Positions 21,426 to 23,503 of a stretch of 23,503 bases of DNA are shown here, piece by piece. The position numbers and the translations under genes are program-made. Location of the stretch: positions 1 through 23,503 of the forward strand of contig CAYXVF010000095.1 of NCBI GenBank assembly GCA_964468125.1, written 5' to 3'. The notes beneath the pieces were generated by a model, which saw only the letters and a program-made list of their open reading frames with translations, was not told where the DNA came from and ran no database searches. This DNA comes from CAYXVF01 sp964468125. Lineage in GTDB: Bacteria; Myxococcota; XYA12-FULL-58-9; CAYXVF01. How positions within the stretch are numbered: position 1 is the first letter of the stretch; the number at the start of each line of letters is the position of its first letter.

Positions 21426-22277
21426 TCAACTCGTGGATTTGCGCTTTGCGGCGTCCACCGCGTTGCGTAGCAGCAAGGCACGGGTCATCGGGCCCACGCC
21501 ACCGGGGACGGGCGTGATGGCCGACGCCCGTTCTTTTGCGGCCTCGTACTCGAAGTCACCCACCAGCTTGCCATCGACGCGATTGATCCCGACGTCGATC
21601 GCCACGGCCCCCTCCCGCAACCACTCCCCCTTGATGAGCCCGGGACGCCCCACCGCGGAGACCACCACCTTCGCACGCCCGACCTCTTCGGCGAGGTTCC
21701 GAGTGCGCGAATGACACAAGGTCACGGTGGCGTGGCGTTCGAGGAGCATGATCGCCATCGGTTTCCCGACGATCGTACTCCGACCGATGACGCATGCATG
21801 CTCGCCACTCAGCTGCACCCCCGCGTCATCGAGCATGTACATCACTCCAGAAGGCGTGCACGGCCTCGGTGCGGGCAAGCCCGCCACTAAGCGGCCGAGG
21901 TTTGTAGGGTGCAAACCATCGGCGTCCTTTTCGGGGTCGATTCGGGAGGTCACCGCTCCCGCATCGAGACCGTCGGGCAAGGGAAGCTGCACCAGGAAGG
22001 CGTCGATCTCCTTTCGCGCGTTCAGTCGATCGACCTCTGCTTCGACTTCACGCTGCGTGGCTGTGGCGGGCATGCGAATCACCTCGGAGTACATGCCAAC
22101 CTTCTTCGCGTCGTTTTCCTTGTTGCGCACGTAGACGGCGCTCGCCTGGTCGTCACCGACGAGCACCACCGCGATCCCGGGCGGCCGCCCAAGCGCAGCG
22201 GTTACTTCTTTCACATCCACCGCAACCGCTTCCCGCACCGCCGCCGCCATCGCTTTTCCGTCGAGGATCGTCGTCAT
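21426..22277 (-). CDS. folD: bifunctional methylene-THF dehydrogenase/methenyl-THF cyclohydrolase
   Basis: FolD oxidises 5,10-methylene-THF with NADP and hydrolyses the product to 10-formyl-THF, feeding purine and formyl-Met-tRNA synthesis. The 283-residue protein shows the catalytic Tyr49-x-x-x-Lys53 (YVRNK), VQLPLP (96-101), the DADGLHPTNLG segment, PCTPSG (139-144) and the cofactor loop GRSTIVGKP (165-173). The ATG at 22277 is preceded by GGGAGGAAGAG, an excellent ribosome binding site; the in-frame start at 22316 overlaps the upstream gene and is rejected. It lies directly upstream of gcvT and gcvH, so it can oxidise the methylene-THF they make. Confidence 0.97.
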   Translation of the reverse strand: MTTILDGKAMAAAVREAVAVDVKEVTAALGRPPGIAVVLVGDDQASAVYVRNKENDAKKVGMYSEVIRMPATATQREVEAEVDRLNARKEIDAFLVQLPLPDGLDAGAVTSRIDPEKDADGLHPTNLGRLVAGLPAPRPCTPSGVMYMLDDAGVQLSGEHACVIGRSTIVGKPMAIMLLERHATVTLCHSRTRNLAEEVGRAKVVVSAVGRPGLIKGEWLREGAVAIDVGINRVDGKLVGDFEYEAAKERASAITPVPGGVGPMTRALLLRNAVDAAKRKSTS

Positions 22278-22297
22278 CTCTTCCTCCCGTCGCGCCT

Positions 22298-22825
22298 TTA
22301 CAGCTCGAGTCTCCAACGCGCATCATCGGCCGAACGTGCGGCCTCTAAGAGCACACGCGCCGACTCGACCTGTTCCTTCGTCACCCGCGCCCCCTTCCAA
22401 TCGACCACACGGCGAATCGTCAAGAGCCGGCCGGTTTGCTCGAAGGAAACCTCCACGGTGCCGAGCCCACTACTGAAGCGGACGGACCTAGGAAGCAAGA
22501 CCTCTCCCCGGCTGCGCAGCTGGATTGTGTGGATCGACTCTTCGACGAGCGGCGCGGGCAAGCGCAAGGCATGGTCCTCGCGAAGCTCGGGAAACCAGGG
22601 CAAGGCCTGTCCCACCAACCGTTCCAGGCTCACCTCATCGACCGTTGCGCTGCTCTTCAAACGCACCGCGAAGGGCAGCGCTTCACCGGGCCGCAAATAG
22701 CCACGCTCTTCGACGGTCTCCAATGACGGCCCGTTCACGACGTAGTGCCGAAGCGCCTCCCGGATCGCGTCCGGCCCGGCGAGTTGGGAGGATGCCTCGT
22801 AGACCCTTCGCGCGAGCTCACCCGC
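22298..22825 (-). pseudogene. C-terminal part of a DUF3857/DUF3858-like protein, downstream of a frameshift
   Basis: This frame is open from just after a TGA at 22826-22828 down to the stop at 22298. It reads RRVYEASSQLAGPDAIREAL, then NGPSLETVEERGYLRPGEAL, ending in a beta-rich segment (VRFSSGLGTVEVSFEQTGRL) like the C-terminal DUF3858 domain of bacterial transglutaminase-associated proteins. The first start codon available is a GTG at 22738, well inside the homologous-looking stretch, so this is better read as the tail of the gene entering from the right edge. Family assignment is tentative. Confidence 0.6.
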
Positions 22826-23503
22826 TCAAAGAGCGCCGCCGGCGAGGGTCGCAAGAGCCGCCGCACCGCCCCGAACCGCAAGCGTGCGCTGCCACGCGCG
22901 AGCTGCGCCGGAGTCTCCGCGCTCGAGGTTGCACGCCCTCTCCGCTCTACACGCCGAGCCACCTGCGCCCAGCTCGATGCGTAGTCGACGAGCGCGTCAC
23001 CGGACTCCCCGGCCTTGGCGACCAGGAGCATCCAAGGACCGATGCGCTGCGGATGAAGCGAGAATTCGCCCTGTCGGAGCGCAGGCACGTCGCGGTAGTG
23101 GCGCTCAAAACGCCCCGCCCCACTGTGGCGCGCATCGACCACTTCCTGCACGCCAAAACGCACCTCTGCGCTGAAGCTGTCCTCGACCACCGCCCGGAGG
23201 GACACGCGAAGCGCCGGCTCCGGTCCCCTGCCCACCACGGGCGGAAACACCTCGGGATCGCGATTGAGATAGGTGACGTGCCAATCCAGCACGTCGCCGT
23301 TCGAGAGCGCGCCGAGGTCGAGCGCCTGGCCGTTGCTTTGCAGAATCGGCCCATCGCCGTCCGACCGTGAGCGCCGTGCCAGCACGCGCTGTACCTCACC
23401 GAGACGTCCACCCTCGAACACGAGCATTCGGTAACGCTCGTTCGCCTGGGCCGCGTCGACCACGACCGCCCGCACCCGTTCCGAGAGGACCACTTCAGCC
23501 GCG
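22735..23503 (-). CDS. N-terminal/middle part of a DUF3857-like protein (partial at right edge, frameshifted)
   Basis: The frame is open through the right edge of the window (AAEVVLSERVRAVVVD at the border), so the true start lies outside; a GTG at 23493 is available but not convincing. The segment LSNGDVLDWHVTYLNRDPEV and the alternating beta pattern after it resemble the DUF3857 module. DYASSWAQVARRVE looks like the end of that module. From about position 22824 downward the reading becomes Arg/Pro/Ser-rich and loses resemblance, while another frame takes over with sensible sequence. A one-base loss near 22818-22824 explains this. No transglutaminase Cys-His-Asp core is evident between the two modules. 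The role is unknown, possibly envelope-related. Confidence 0.6.
   Translation of the reverse strand, partial: AAEVVLSERVRAVVVDAAQANERYRMLVFEGGRLGEVQRVLARRSRSDGDGPILQSNGQALDLGALSNGDVLDWHVTYLNRDPEVFPPVVGRGPEPALRVSLRAVVEDSFSAEVRFGVQEVVDARHSGAGRFERHYRDVPALRQGEFSLHPQRIGPWMLLVAKAGESGDALVDYASSWAQVARRVERRGRATSSAETPAQLARGSARLRFGAVRRLLRPSPAALFERVSSREGSTRHPPNSPGRTRSGRRFGTTS

Overview
The window is GC-rich chromosomal DNA, almost fully coding, with strongly GC-biased third codon positions. Nothing suggests phage, plasmid, transposon or CRISPR content. Gene content points to a Myxococcota-like (deltaproteobacterial) bacterium, but this is inference rather than a phylogenetic result. The supporting signs are many small secreted lipoproteins, aspartate-rich calcium-loop motifs of the DGVDDDGDGVIDEGC kind, an FHA-GGDEF protein, a PilZ-receiver fusion, a DUF4124 protein and a DUF3857/3858-like protein. 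A 10-base N run shows that this is a draft scaffold. No tRNA or rRNA gene was seen, and no gene-free stretch exceeds about 150 bases.

Layout: (1) 1-1605, + strand: a possible tail of an upstream gene, then hutH. (2) 1658-2368, - strand: an unknown coiled-coil protein, divergent from a + strand pair (2448-3985) of a small membrane protein overlapping nagZ. (3) 11523 down to 4001, - strand: a tightly packed run of eight genes: two lipoproteins, an S66 LD-carboxypeptidase (ldcA), a cytoplasmic class-C beta-lactamase-fold serine hydrolase, mpl, an inositol-monophosphatase-family enzyme, an acyltransferase and an SDR protein. Several junctions are 4-base ATGA overlaps. (4) 12559-11657, - strand: an FHA-GGDEF diguanylate cyclase, divergent from a + strand TPR lipoprotein and a secreted protein with a degenerate cytochrome-c-like segment (12649-14824). 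(5) From the right edge down to 14819, all - strand: a frameshifted DUF3857/3858-like gene, folD-gcvT-gcvH, a PilZ-receiver protein, a small tail-anchored protein, a Q-rich protein, a large lipoprotein, a GAF protein interrupted by the assembly gap, and a DUF4124 protein.

How the genes fit together: NagZ, LdcA and Mpl are three defining enzymes of cell-wall (muropeptide) recycling. The serine hydrolase between ldcA and mpl resembles the AmiE/YbbE type of muropeptide amidase, so the - strand run is best read as a peptidoglycan-recycling operon that also carries envelope lipid or sugar enzymes. folD, gcvT and gcvH form a one-carbon unit: the glycine cleavage system makes methylene-tetrahydrofolate and FolD oxidises it. 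Making (GGEEF) and binding (PilZ) of cyclic di-GMP are both encoded locally. The best candidates for something new are the recycling operon with its unassigned members, the cytochrome-c-like domain that has lost its haem ligands, and the SDR/acyltransferase pair whose SDR lacks the usual Tyr-Lys catalytic pair.
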